A stretch of DNA of 53,487 bases. Origin: Flammeovirga sp. EKP202 (lineage in GTDB: Bacteria > Bacteroidota > Bacteroidia > Cytophagales > Flammeovirgaceae). The DNA lies in contig NZ_JACVVP010000053.1 in the NCBI RefSeq assembly GCF_014534745.1, positions 1 to 53,487 on the forward strand, written 5' to 3'. The notes beneath the pieces were generated by a model, which saw only the letters and a list, made by a program, of their open reading frames with translations, did not search any database and was not told the origin of the DNA. The position numbers were made by a program, and so were the translations under genes. Below are positions 15,838 to 24,392 of the stretch, piece by piece. The first letter of the stretch is position 1. Each line of letters begins with the position of its first letter.

Positions 15838-17313
15838 TTATTGAACAAGTTTTTTAGGGGCAGTATTTCTTAAATTCTTCTCTAAAAATTGCAAAGCATT
15901 TAAGCGAAAAATCTTATCGATCGCAGTAGATGGAGCGATCTTATTTTGAGGTTGAAGAGGGCAAGTTGGTGAAGTAAAATAGTTTTTCGCATGTGTGACA
16001 AGATTACTATATAGACTTTCTGTCTCTTTCGCTGTCCAAAAGCCATTAAGAGGGTTAATTATACCATCATAGTCACTTCCAATTGCCATATTATCCCAAA
16101 CATTTGAAAGGTGTGCTCGATCTAATACTTCTACAAAATGTTGAATTTGGTTCCAAAGTAACCTCGATCTGTTTCTTAACATTCCTCTTTTGGTGAAACT
16201 CTTAGGAACATTTTTAATATCCTTTATGAGCCTTCTTTCATCTAGTTGAAAACAAAAAAGACCTTTGCTTTTTGCAATCTTGACCACTTCATCATCATAG
16301 AAATTAATTTCTCCTCCCATAAAAGATCTTCCAACAGGAATTGCATTGATAGGGCTTTTGTGACTTTTCAAACCATTTAAGGCTCCATGACTTACAATGA
16401 TGGGAATATTCTCATTTGGGAAATTATATTCTAAATATTGATAATAGGCATTTCGAGATTTTTTATTCATATGTTTTACGTCGACTAGGATTCTATTTCC
16501 ATTTTGGTTGTCAAGCAACTTATCAATGACCTCATAACCTAAAGTGGTAATCCCTCTATCTAACCCATAATCTTGATTTGTAATCCAATCCACAATTCCC
16601 CTTAAAGAGTTCGCATGCCCGCAGAGTTCGTTCCAAAAATGATGTGCTACCGTAGCGTACAAAACTTTATGGTCCCATGCTTTTATCTTGTCTACATTGG
16701 CTTTGACTTCGAGAGGATTACATTTACTTTTTTTGGCATTTAAACCCGTGTTTAAGGAATGTAACCCTTCGATGGAAAGCACTATAAAGATGGTTTTAAT
16801 ACCATTTTGTAAGTGAATTTCTTTTTCAATCTCTTGATAGTGATTGACAATTTTATACCTCACCTTTTTATTTCTGACCGTCACAATCTTATTGTCGAGT
16901 TCCTTGTAAAACTCGTACTCCATTTCAAGGTCCTTAAAGTAATTATCATGATCTTGAATAAACCCTATTCTTCTTTTTCCAACGCCCATGGCCAAACTTC
17001 CTATGGTATTGGTGATAATGCCTTTCTTGAAACGGTTGATTAAAAACCCTTTTTCAATAGGGTACATGGAAGCACTGATGACGTGCACATTACCTTCTGC
17101 CAAAGTCATTAAATCAGTTTGGGTAAACTTTGTTAAGGATGAAATAAGGTTTAATACTTTCTTAAAAACATTGGGTTTAATTTGGTGAAATATACTATTG
17201 TTCTTTTTATAATTTTGATGGTTTCTTCCAGTAATTCTATTGTCATTAAAGCTTTGTCCAAGTGGTTTTAAAGCAGGGTGACAATGGAAGTCAATGAAAA
17301 ATTTACTGTTCAT
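15838..17313 (-). CDS. M19-like (membrane dipeptidase family) metallohydrolase, copy A
   Basis: The start at ATG 17313 (491 residues) puts the metal motif right at the N-terminus: MNSKFFIDFHCHP. The layout fits amidohydrolase-fold dipeptidases of family M19: HxH in DFHCHP, the bridging Glu in LSIEGLHSLNTG, two His in TVAHHFWNELCGH, VDVKHMN and VSHGALNG for the second half of the metal site, and GSDYDG near the C-terminus. Unlike classical M19 there is no signal peptide and the protein is about 100 residues longer. It probably hydrolyses a dipeptide or another small amide in the cytoplasm. A paralogue with the same layout lies upstream at 18077-19546, the two being separated by a 410-bp repeat. 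Confidence 0.8.
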   Translation of the reverse strand: MNSKFFIDFHCHPALKPLGQSFNDNRITGRNHQNYKKNNSIFHQIKPNVFKKVLNLISSLTKFTQTDLMTLAEGNVHVISASMYPIEKGFLINRFKKGIITNTIGSLAMGVGKRRIGFIQDHDNYFKDLEMEYEFYKELDNKIVTVRNKKVRYKIVNHYQEIEKEIHLQNGIKTIFIVLSIEGLHSLNTGLNAKKSKCNPLEVKANVDKIKAWDHKVLYATVAHHFWNELCGHANSLRGIVDWITNQDYGLDRGITTLGYEVIDKLLDNQNGNRILVDVKHMNKKSRNAYYQYLEYNFPNENIPIIVSHGALNGLKSHKSPINAIPVGRSFMGGEINFYDDEVVKIAKSKGLFCFQLDERRLIKDIKNVPKSFTKRGMLRNRSRLLWNQIQHFVEVLDRAHLSNVWDNMAIGSDYDGIINPLNGFWTAKETESLYSNLVTHAKNYFTSPTCPLQPQNKIAPSTAIDKIFRLNALQFLEKNLRNTAPKKLVQ

Positions 17314-17654
17314 AAATAGTTTTTGGTGTTGAAATAGGTTTCTTGAATAATCAGTAGTGGTTTGTCTCAATAATCACAAACCTACTTTTTGTATCAGGGT
17401 TAGTCACACAAATATTTTCACTGGTCAATAATCCTATTTGTGTGTATTTTCTAAATAAATATTAGGTCTTTTTTACTTATTCAGAATGTTATATGAATAT
17501 ACAAAAATTAAAGTGAAATCTAATATTGTTTCAGTAAATTACTGAAAATAAATGGCTTAGTGTTTTTAGGCGTTATGAATGGATATCGTTTATCCAAGCT
17601 ATCTTATCACTCCATTTAAATCAAAGTGATAAAATAGTTTTAGATAGACCAATA
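17314..17654. other. Intergenic, upstream of M19-like copy A
   Basis: This stretch holds the presumed promoter of copy A, an 8-bp inverted repeat TTATCACT/AGTGATAA (17604-17611 and 17625-17632, loop 13), and otherwise only AT-rich sequence. No ORF was recognised. Confidence 0.5.
17377..17384 (-). promoter_or_regulatory. Bacteroidota -7 box TAGGTTTG
   Basis: On the minus strand TAGGTTTG matches TAnnTTTG exactly. It lies about 65 bases upstream of the ATG of M19-like copy A. A TTTG 24 bases further upstream is slightly too far for an ideal -33 element. Confidence 0.5.
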
Positions 17655-18064
17655 TAGTTTACAATGTAATTTGCTACACTGTAAACTAAGCTTTCGGCCA
17701 TTTGTTTTTTTTAGAAATCGGTAGGTTTCTACAGATCTGTAGGACACGAATATCGCTAACGCTTAATATTCGCGCCAGTGGACATTCTACCCAATTCGTT
17801 TGGTACTGCTTTCCTTGGCCTTGAAGGGAAAAGCGTGAAGAATTTCATTTAAGGAGCCGTTAAAAATGATTTTCTTGTTTGAGCTTTAGCGAGTTTAAAA
17901 TCATTTAGGCGAGAGAAATGAAATTTAGCTTTTGACTTCAAAGCCTTGACTTTTTTGCTTCGTTTTTGTGTTAAGACAAAAATGAAGAAGAAGGAAGTTT
18001 GGAAGTAGCCTCTATAAAGTCTAGTAGGAATATGGACTGAAAGCTAACAAAAACTTAGTTTACA
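17655..18064 (+). repeat. Dispersed structured repeat, copy 1 (about 410 bp)
   Basis: This element is nearly collinear with 47565-47980. A block of 62 bases (17854-17915) is identical to 47759-47820, and the distance from the left GTAAACTAAG to the right TAGTTTACA is 384 bases in both copies. The ends are inverted: TGTAAACTAAG near 17680-17690 against CTTAGTTTACA at 18054-18064, and the left end carries an extra TAGTTTACA at 17655. Internal hairpins are TAGAAATC/GGTTTCTA, GAATAT/ATATTC, ATTTCATTT/AAATGAAAT enclosing AAATGATTTT/AAAATCATTT, and CTTCGTTTTTGT/ACAAAAATGAAG. No ORF of meaning is present. The right end touches the stop codon of M19-like copy B. It could be a non-autonomous mobile element, a structured RNA gene, or both. 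Confidence 0.85.
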
Positions 18065-18076
18065 ACTTTACTCTAT

Positions 18077-19546
18077 CTACACCATTAAATTCTCTACTTT
18101 CTGAGTGAAATTCTTTTTCATAAAGCGTAAAGCATTCGAACGGAATATTTTGTCAATAGCTTCCGTTGGTGCTATTTTATTTTCAGCTTTTAAAGGACAA
18201 TTGTTAGATTGTAGATAACTAGAGGCGTGTTTCACCAAATACTCAGAAAGACTAGCATATTCTTCTCCTGTCCAGAAACCATTTAATGGATTGACGACTC
18301 CATCAAAGTCGCTACCAATTGCCATATGATTCCATACATTAGTATAACCTCTGGATTGTAAAACCTCCACAAAATGTTGAATCTGTCTCCAAAGAAGTTG
18401 TGACTGATTGAATTTCATTTTATGCTTTGTCAAACCTTTTTTGATGTTTTTTGGATCATCGATCAAGCGTCTTTCATCAAGTTGAAAACAGAATATTCCA
18501 TCACTCTCCACAATTTTAATAATTTCATCATCATAGAAGTTGATTTCACCATCCAGAAATTGACTTCCTGTAGCATGATCATGGATCGGGTTCTCAAAGT
18601 TTCGTCTACCATTTAAAGCACCATGACTTACGATTAGAGGAATATTCTCTGATGCATAGTTTGTTGAAAGATGTTTATAATAAGCCGTTCTTGACTTATG
18701 ATTCATATGCTTCAGGTCAATCAACATTCGCTTCTGATAGGAGTTGTCAAGCAGTTTATCGATAACTTTATAACCTAAAGGGGTAATGCCTATGTCCAAA
18801 CCATGTTCTTGGTCAGTTGCCCAACCCACAATACCACTTAGAGATGGTGCTTGCCCACATAGTTCATTCCAGAAATGATGAGCGAGTGTCACGAAAAAGA
18901 TCGGATGTTCCCAGTTTTTAATCGTCTCTAAGTTCCTAAGTACTTCTTGCTCGTCGCAATTACTGTCTTCCCAATCTAATCCCGTGTTAAGTGCATGCAT
19001 ACCTTCCATGGATAAAACAATATAAATGGTTGTATACCCTGGCGTGGTTTCCATATTTTCGAGTTCATGGTAACCTTTCACAATTTTATACTTCACTTTT
19101 TTACCTCGAATATCCACAATTTGATTATCCAATTGCTTGTAGAAGTCGTATTCCATTTCAAGATCTGCAAAGTAATTACGATGTTCTTGAACATGATCAA
19201 TACGTTTTTTACCAATTCCCATGGCTAAGTTGGAAAGTGCGTCAGAGATGAGTCCAGTTTTCAGCTTATTGATCAAAAAACCTTTTTCTACTGGATATAA
19301 AGCGGCACAAATAACGTGTACATCACCTTTTGCAAGTGTCTGTAAATCAGTTTGTGTAAACTTTGTCATGGTAGTGACAATGTTGAATAACTTGCTGATA
19401 GGGTTTGTTTTTTTCTTATGAAATAGGCTATTATTTTTTTTGAAATTAGGACTATTTTTCCCTTTTGTTTCTGAGTTATTGAAACTTTTTCCGAAGGGTT
19501 TCATTGAAGGGTGACAATGGAAGTCAATATAGATTTTCTTATTCAT
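18077..19546 (-). CDS. M19-like (membrane dipeptidase family) metallohydrolase, copy B
   Basis: Start at ATG 19546 (489 residues), giving MNKKIYIDFHCHP. It is a close full-length paralogue of copy A: the same order of DFHCHP, LSMEGMHALNTG, TLAHHFWNELCGQ, IDLKHMN, VSHGALNG and GSDFDG. Even the loops such as GEINFYDDEIIKI and FCFQLDERRLI are shared, so the pair arose by tandem duplication. Differences cluster in the insert around residues 170-200. The stop codon lies 12 bases from the right end of the repeat element. No signal peptide is visible; the substrate is unknown. Confidence 0.8.
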   Translation of the reverse strand: MNKKIYIDFHCHPSMKPFGKSFNNSETKGKNSPNFKKNNSLFHKKKTNPISKLFNIVTTMTKFTQTDLQTLAKGDVHVICAALYPVEKGFLINKLKTGLISDALSNLAMGIGKKRIDHVQEHRNYFADLEMEYDFYKQLDNQIVDIRGKKVKYKIVKGYHELENMETTPGYTTIYIVLSMEGMHALNTGLDWEDSNCDEQEVLRNLETIKNWEHPIFFVTLAHHFWNELCGQAPSLSGIVGWATDQEHGLDIGITPLGYKVIDKLLDNSYQKRMLIDLKHMNHKSRTAYYKHLSTNYASENIPLIVSHGALNGRRNFENPIHDHATGSQFLDGEINFYDDEIIKIVESDGIFCFQLDERRLIDDPKNIKKGLTKHKMKFNQSQLLWRQIQHFVEVLQSRGYTNVWNHMAIGSDFDGVVNPLNGFWTGEEYASLSEYLVKHASSYLQSNNCPLKAENKIAPTEAIDKIFRSNALRFMKKNFTQKVENLMV

Positions 19547-19662
19547 TGTGAAAAGTAATATTTTGATGAAGTTCTTGTCTGTTCGAATTAGTCTAACAAA
19601 ATTCATAAAAAATATTCTTTTTTTAATGATAATCCTTACCAGTGATTAAAAAAATACAAAAA

Positions 19663-19697
19663 AGCACCTCAAACCATTTTTGATGATCTGAGGTGCT
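19663..19697 (-). terminator. Intrinsic terminator of the caspase operon
   Basis: AGCACCTCA (19663-19671) pairs with TGAGGTGCT (19689-19697); on the minus strand the stem is followed by TTTTTTGTATTTTTTT. It lies 30 bases after the stop of the caspase gene. Confidence 0.9.
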
Positions 19698-19726
19698 CTT
19701 AAGATGTTTAGAAAAACTAAACTAGA

Positions 19727-22039
19727 CTATTGAGGGTTTTTAAGGTTGAAAACAAATTCACCGCCTTCATGTCCAACATTCTTTAAAGGTTTTCCCTGAG
19801 GTTCCTGCATGGTGTTACTCATTACAGATTGTCTTACGTAAAGTGCCAAGCTTGAGATTGTCAATTTCTCATTAGGGTTGTTGACAAGGTATTTTGTAAG
19901 ATAAAGGTTAAATGGGCTATGTTCTCCTGCATTACCATCAGAAACTTCTGTTAATCCACCCGAAGATAAACCCCATCGTGATTTAAAGGATTCCACTCGG
20001 TCAGCATACATCATACCTCTAGAGGTACTCGCGAACATTGAACCTGAAAAACATGCATCTGAAATCAGTAAAGTATGTTTTGTTTTTAATGCTTTGATAT
20101 ATTTCAAGATCGTTCCATTGGGTAAGTATTGAGACATATCATCTTGTGTCATCTCAGCATTTACCGGTACCCAATAACCTTCTTCAGTAAATTCATCATA
20201 ATAACCATGTCCGGAATAATAGATCAGCACCTTGTCTTCTTCACCTACTTTTGTGGCCAATTCCCTCACTAATTTATTGATTTCGGCCTTATTCACTTGT
20301 TCATTATAAAGTTCAAAGACATTGGCTTGATCATAATGATAATGTTCTAATAAGACTTTTTTGAAGTTTTGCGCGTCATTCACCGCATTGGCTAATGGCG
20401 TCCAGCTAGTATAATTATTACAAGCAATTAATATGAGGTAGTTGGTACCTTTTTGTACTGTTTTAGCAACAACAGCACCAGCATCATCAGCTCCTGATTG
20501 ATCCAAGCTTAACATGAATTCTTGCATGTCAGAGCGATTTCTCAAAGAATCTTGTACCATCACTCTAAACTTGTTCTGAGGAGCCTTAATCGCTTTAAAT
20601 CCTCTTGAAACGGCATTAGGTTTTGCGTAGCTTACTTCAATTTCTACATCCATTCCATCACCTGGCTCAATATTCTTTAGCTTTACAGATCTGTCGAAGT
20701 TTAGTCCAGGAACAGACATCGAAGCTAAAAGTTTAACTGTAGGAGAGAAAGACGTTCCTTTCCCCCAGTTGTCTACACGAAGTTTTATTTTGCCAGATCC
20801 ACCTTTTGAAAGCGTTGTTACACCGCCATCATACACAAATTGCAAGTCAGACATCACTAATTCAGCCGGTAAAAGCTTTTCAGCCGGTTTCTTTTCTTTC
20901 ACAACAGCTACAGCAGGGGTAGGTACAACAGGAGTTGTTGGAGTGGCCACTGAAGGTGTAGTTGTAGGAACAGAGGCGTCTTCTTTTTGAGGAGTTTCGG
21001 CGATGTCTACAGTTCTTTCGTTACTACTTTTCTCTGGTTGAGATGTCGTAGCTGCTATAGATGGAGTTGAAACGATGGCACCAACTGTAGGTGTTCCCAT
21101 ATTTAACTCTCTTGCTTGAGGACTCACGTTATCATTAAAAGAAACAACACTATTGTCTTGTGCTTTTACAGAAGCCATGGTCTCCATCATATTTTGAATA
21201 TGATCAATGAGGACTAATGTAGTTTGCAGGAATTCAAATGCGTCTGTGGCATGTTTGTCACCTGAAGCCGCTTTGTCTATAAAAGGTTTCGCTTTCTTTA
21301 ATAAATCAAGTGCTTCTTGGTTAAGAGCTGCACTTTGGCTTTCAAATTCTTTTAAACTCAAGTGATTCAACTTATTGATTTCACCTACTGCCTTGTTATA
21401 ATAAATAGTACCAATATTGTAGTTGGCATCTAAATGGTTTGGATCTTTTTCCAAAGCCTTATTGTACATCTCTAAGGCAGCATCAATTTTATCATTTTGC
21501 TGATAAATAACCCCTAACGTATATGGAAATTCAGCATTTTCAACTACCGGAACTAATTCTTCCAATAATTTAGTAGCTTCTTCAATTTTATTTTGTTCAA
21601 AATACATTGAGAGAAGTGGCCCCCCATACACTTCAGCGTTATGAGGATAATTTCTCAGACCTTCCTTTAGTTGTTCTTCCGAAACATTTTCGCCATTGCC
21701 TAATGAGGCTTGGAACATAACTTCAGAATACTCATTAAAAGAAGGAGAGGTGTATTTGAATACCGAATTAAACTCACTTTTCAATTTTTCAAAGGCAGCA
21801 TTATCGTTGGCATAGGCTGCGGCCAAAGCTCCTTCTAAATAGGCAACAGAGTCAGTTGGTAGCGTTTCTTTTGCCTTAATATAATCTTGTAAAGCATTTC
21901 CAAACTCGTCAAGTTCGTACCATTCACGAGCATTCTTCATGTGCTTTTCCCATACTTGTTCAACGGTTTGTGCTTTTGCGTTAAAAACACAAAAAGAGAA
22001 AAGTAGAAGTAGATGATAAAATTTAATTTTACTTTCCAT
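19727..22039 (-). CDS. Secreted TPR protein with C-terminal caspase (C14) domain
   Basis: A 770-residue protein with a signal peptide (MESKIKFYHLLLLFSFCVFN, cut after AKA). Residues 30-260 hold TPR-like repeats (FPYTLGVIYQQNDKIDAALE, DANYNIGTIYYNKA). A low-complexity Thr/Pro/Val linker follows near 330-385. Next is a CARDB-like beta domain (KLRVDNWGKGTSFSPTVKL). The caspase-like protease starts near 545 with YLILIACNNYTSWTPLANAV; the catalytic His611 lies in YYSGHGYYDE and Cys663 in ISDACFSGSMF, so both dyad residues are intact. Bacterial members of this type (orthocaspases) usually cleave after basic residues. It is the last gene of a four-gene cluster, and its ATG overlaps the stop of the upstream gene by one base (TAATG). 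Export suggests action in the periplasm; the target is unknown. Confidence 0.88.
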   Translation of the reverse strand: MESKIKFYHLLLLFSFCVFNAKAQTVEQVWEKHMKNAREWYELDEFGNALQDYIKAKETLPTDSVAYLEGALAAAYANDNAAFEKLKSEFNSVFKYTSPSFNEYSEVMFQASLGNGENVSEEQLKEGLRNYPHNAEVYGGPLLSMYFEQNKIEEATKLLEELVPVVENAEFPYTLGVIYQQNDKIDAALEMYNKALEKDPNHLDANYNIGTIYYNKAVGEINKLNHLSLKEFESQSAALNQEALDLLKKAKPFIDKAASGDKHATDAFEFLQTTLVLIDHIQNMMETMASVKAQDNSVVSFNDNVSPQARELNMGTPTVGAIVSTPSIAATTSQPEKSSNERTVDIAETPQKEDASVPTTTPSVATPTTPVVPTPAVAVVKEKKPAEKLLPAELVMSDLQFVYDGGVTTLSKGGSGKIKLRVDNWGKGTSFSPTVKLLASMSVPGLNFDRSVKLKNIEPGDGMDVEIEVSYAKPNAVSRGFKAIKAPQNKFRVMVQDSLRNRSDMQEFMLSLDQSGADDAGAVVAKTVQKGTNYLILIACNNYTSWTPLANAVNDAQNFKKVLLEHYHYDQANVFELYNEQVNKAEINKLVRELATKVGEEDKVLIYYSGHGYYDEFTEEGYWVPVNAEMTQDDMSQYLPNGTILKYIKALKTKHTLLISDACFSGSMFASTSRGMMYADRVESFKSRWGLSSGGLTEVSDGNAGEHSPFNLYLTKYLVNNPNEKLTISSLALYVRQSVMSNTMQEPQGKPLKNVGHEGGEFVFNLKNPQ

Positions 22040-24375
22040 TATTGAATGTTCTTTTCAACTACTTTTAGATTGTTTATTTTAAGTGTGATAAGCATTATCT
22101 CACTTTTACTATAGTCTTGATAATTCCTATAATCTCCCTTCACACCAATAAGATTCAGTGTATTGTCATAATCGGTGAGGGCAAAAATAGTTTGATAGGA
22201 TTCACTTGAACTAAGAACAGTACCATTAATAGGTGTTCCATAATAGTCCAGTTTAAGAATACCTGTATTGAATGAACCAAAATTGTTTTGTGTACCCGTC
22301 AATACTCTTGAACCATCTAAATTAGATAGCTTGTTAATGTTGGCAACCACTAAATACTCATTAGGCAAAGCAATGATTTCATTGACCATCCCTTGCATCA
22401 TTAAGTTGGTGTTCCAAAGTACTTCTCCGTCCACTTTGATGTTTTGAATGTTCAAAGTGTCATAGTTATTAATATTGTTTTTTGATCGGCCCTTGTAAGC
22501 TACCAAATAACTTTTTTGCTCTTGCATATACTGGAACACTCGTGGGTATTTATTGCTGAATAAAGACATCTCTCTCAGTAATTTGCCTGACCTTTGTTCA
22601 AAAATCAAAACTTTATTATTCAAGGTCAGCTGATTTTCTCCCACTTTAACTCCTTGTACAGTTACCATAAGGTGTAATGATCCACCTTTTAAGTTGATAT
22701 ATGGAATATCAATGGTTGGCAATCCTTGGTATTCTCCCTTTTTGTACGGATATCTTGTTACCCAAGAAATCTCATTAGCCGAGTCTAAATCAGCCACAAA
22801 GACTTCTAAAGATTTCTCATCCTTTATCGTACCAATTAATAGCTTATGATCATCTCTACTTGGACGAACATGCAAAGTATTGATCCTTCTAACTAAGAAC
22901 TCATTACTTTCATGAACAGGTTCTAAACTGATAGAGTCTTTTTCATAAGTTACGAAATCTGCAGAATCTGCCAGGGTAGAAGAGAAGTAATTCACAATAA
23001 TTTCCTTCAATAATTTCTCCGCGTTTTGTTGTTGTTCATTGATAAACTTCTTCTCATTTGAGATGTACAGAGGAAGGTTGTCATTGTATTTTGATTCGAA
23101 ATACTTGGCGTGTTTTTTATATCCAACACTTTCTTTGTCTGTTGGAATGCTATTGATTCGGTCTTTTGCCTTTTCACTTTCTGTCCAAACGTCGGCTTGT
23201 GATCTGATGTATTTTAAATCTCCTTTTAGTCCTGAGTTGATCACCTTAGAATAAGCAATCTGATTTAAAAGGTTGATTTTTTGTTCTTTGTACTCGTAAA
23301 TATTGACAGGGTAGGCATTCGGGTCATATTTTTTGATTTTACCTACTGTATAAAGATCCAAATAGAAACGTTCTTCGCTTGGTGTTGCTGTATTTTGTTT
23401 TTGTAGCACCAATGTCTCTAATTTTTCATCATAACTTGTCACCATTGAGCGCATCGAGATGATTTCGTCTTTGTAAAATTGCAGTACTTCATCATGCCAT
23501 TTTGAATAATCCCACAAACGAATATCATCTGTTAAGAAGCTAGTTCTTGTAAGTCCATGAATTCTGTAATCCTCAATTGGAAGAACACTGTAAGTGGTAG
23601 TATATCCTTCCATAGGGTGTACTTCTAATGCCTTTTTGTAAAGCTCAAAATAGAAAAGACTCTTTTTGTAATGGGTTTTCATTGGAGCCATTTTCTCAAA
23701 AAGAGAATCATACTCCGCCATGATATACAATTCTTTGATAGTAGGGTAAGTGCCGCAAACTTCTCTGAAAATCTCATTTGCAATCAAGTACTCATTAATA
23801 CTAGCTTTAAAATTGAGGTAAATACTGTCTACTTCTACTTTTTGCTTTGCTAATACTTCTTTTCTACGCTTCAGTTCATTATGAATATGGTTCATATTCA
23901 CTTTTTCATCAATCAAGGTGTCATTAGCGGGGAATTTCAAAAACTCCATATAATAACGCTTCCCTTTTTTCTTTACTTCTTTTTCGTCTAATCGAGCCTC
24001 AAACAACTCAATGTATCGAAGTGCGGAATCACAAGTAGAATGAATGGCTTGGTACTCTTTGAGCACATCAAAGTCATTGATGCGTTGGAAGTAATAATCA
24101 CTAACCTGAAAAACAGGGTTCAACTCCAATGGTTGATATTTCATGACTTTTTTCAAGTCTTGAAATGTATAATCGTTGATTCTTGAATCAAATGTAGGTT
24201 TGAATAGAGGAAAAAACTTTTTATAATCTAAATCCTCATATTTCTCTCTTTCTGCTTTTGTTGCTTCGTCTTCTTCTACTTTTTGTTGAGCAAATACAAC
24301 GCTATGCCAACCAAGAAGGAACAGCATCAAGAGTAAAGAAATTTCTTTCGATATATTTTTGCTAAAAGTCTTCAT
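22039..24375 (-). CDS. Secreted hypothetical protein, helical N-half and propeller-like C-half
   Basis: A 778-residue protein with a signal peptide (LLLMLFLLGWHSVVFAQQ). The first 430 residues are highly charged and helical (KREKYEDLDYKKFFPLF and many E/K-rich turns). The last 300 residues alternate short strands with repeated patterns such as LLIGTIKDEKSLEVFVADL, MVTVQGVKVGENQLTLNNK and NLIGVKGDYRNYQDYSKSE, which suggests a beta-propeller. No enzyme motif is seen and I know no family name. It is translationally coupled to the caspase gene (stop and start share one base) and starts 17 bases after the PD40-OmpA gene ends. A role as scaffold or substrate of the caspase is inference only. Confidence 0.7.
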   Translation of the reverse strand: MKTFSKNISKEISLLLMLFLLGWHSVVFAQQKVEEDEATKAEREKYEDLDYKKFFPLFKPTFDSRINDYTFQDLKKVMKYQPLELNPVFQVSDYYFQRINDFDVLKEYQAIHSTCDSALRYIELFEARLDEKEVKKKGKRYYMEFLKFPANDTLIDEKVNMNHIHNELKRRKEVLAKQKVEVDSIYLNFKASINEYLIANEIFREVCGTYPTIKELYIMAEYDSLFEKMAPMKTHYKKSLFYFELYKKALEVHPMEGYTTTYSVLPIEDYRIHGLTRTSFLTDDIRLWDYSKWHDEVLQFYKDEIISMRSMVTSYDEKLETLVLQKQNTATPSEERFYLDLYTVGKIKKYDPNAYPVNIYEYKEQKINLLNQIAYSKVINSGLKGDLKYIRSQADVWTESEKAKDRINSIPTDKESVGYKKHAKYFESKYNDNLPLYISNEKKFINEQQQNAEKLLKEIIVNYFSSTLADSADFVTYEKDSISLEPVHESNEFLVRRINTLHVRPSRDDHKLLIGTIKDEKSLEVFVADLDSANEISWVTRYPYKKGEYQGLPTIDIPYINLKGGSLHLMVTVQGVKVGENQLTLNNKVLIFEQRSGKLLREMSLFSNKYPRVFQYMQEQKSYLVAYKGRSKNNINNYDTLNIQNIKVDGEVLWNTNLMMQGMVNEIIALPNEYLVVANINKLSNLDGSRVLTGTQNNFGSFNTGILKLDYYGTPINGTVLSSSESYQTIFALTDYDNTLNLIGVKGDYRNYQDYSKSEIMLITLKINNLKVVEKNIQ

Positions 24376-24392
24376 TACTTACTTTAATTATC

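Noticed and set aside
17680-17760. tRNA or rRNA-like segment in the repeat (GATCTGTAGGACACG).
   Set aside because: There is no cloverleaf, no TTC loop and no CCA-proximal stem; the palindrome CTACAGATCTGTAG is not kept in copy 2.
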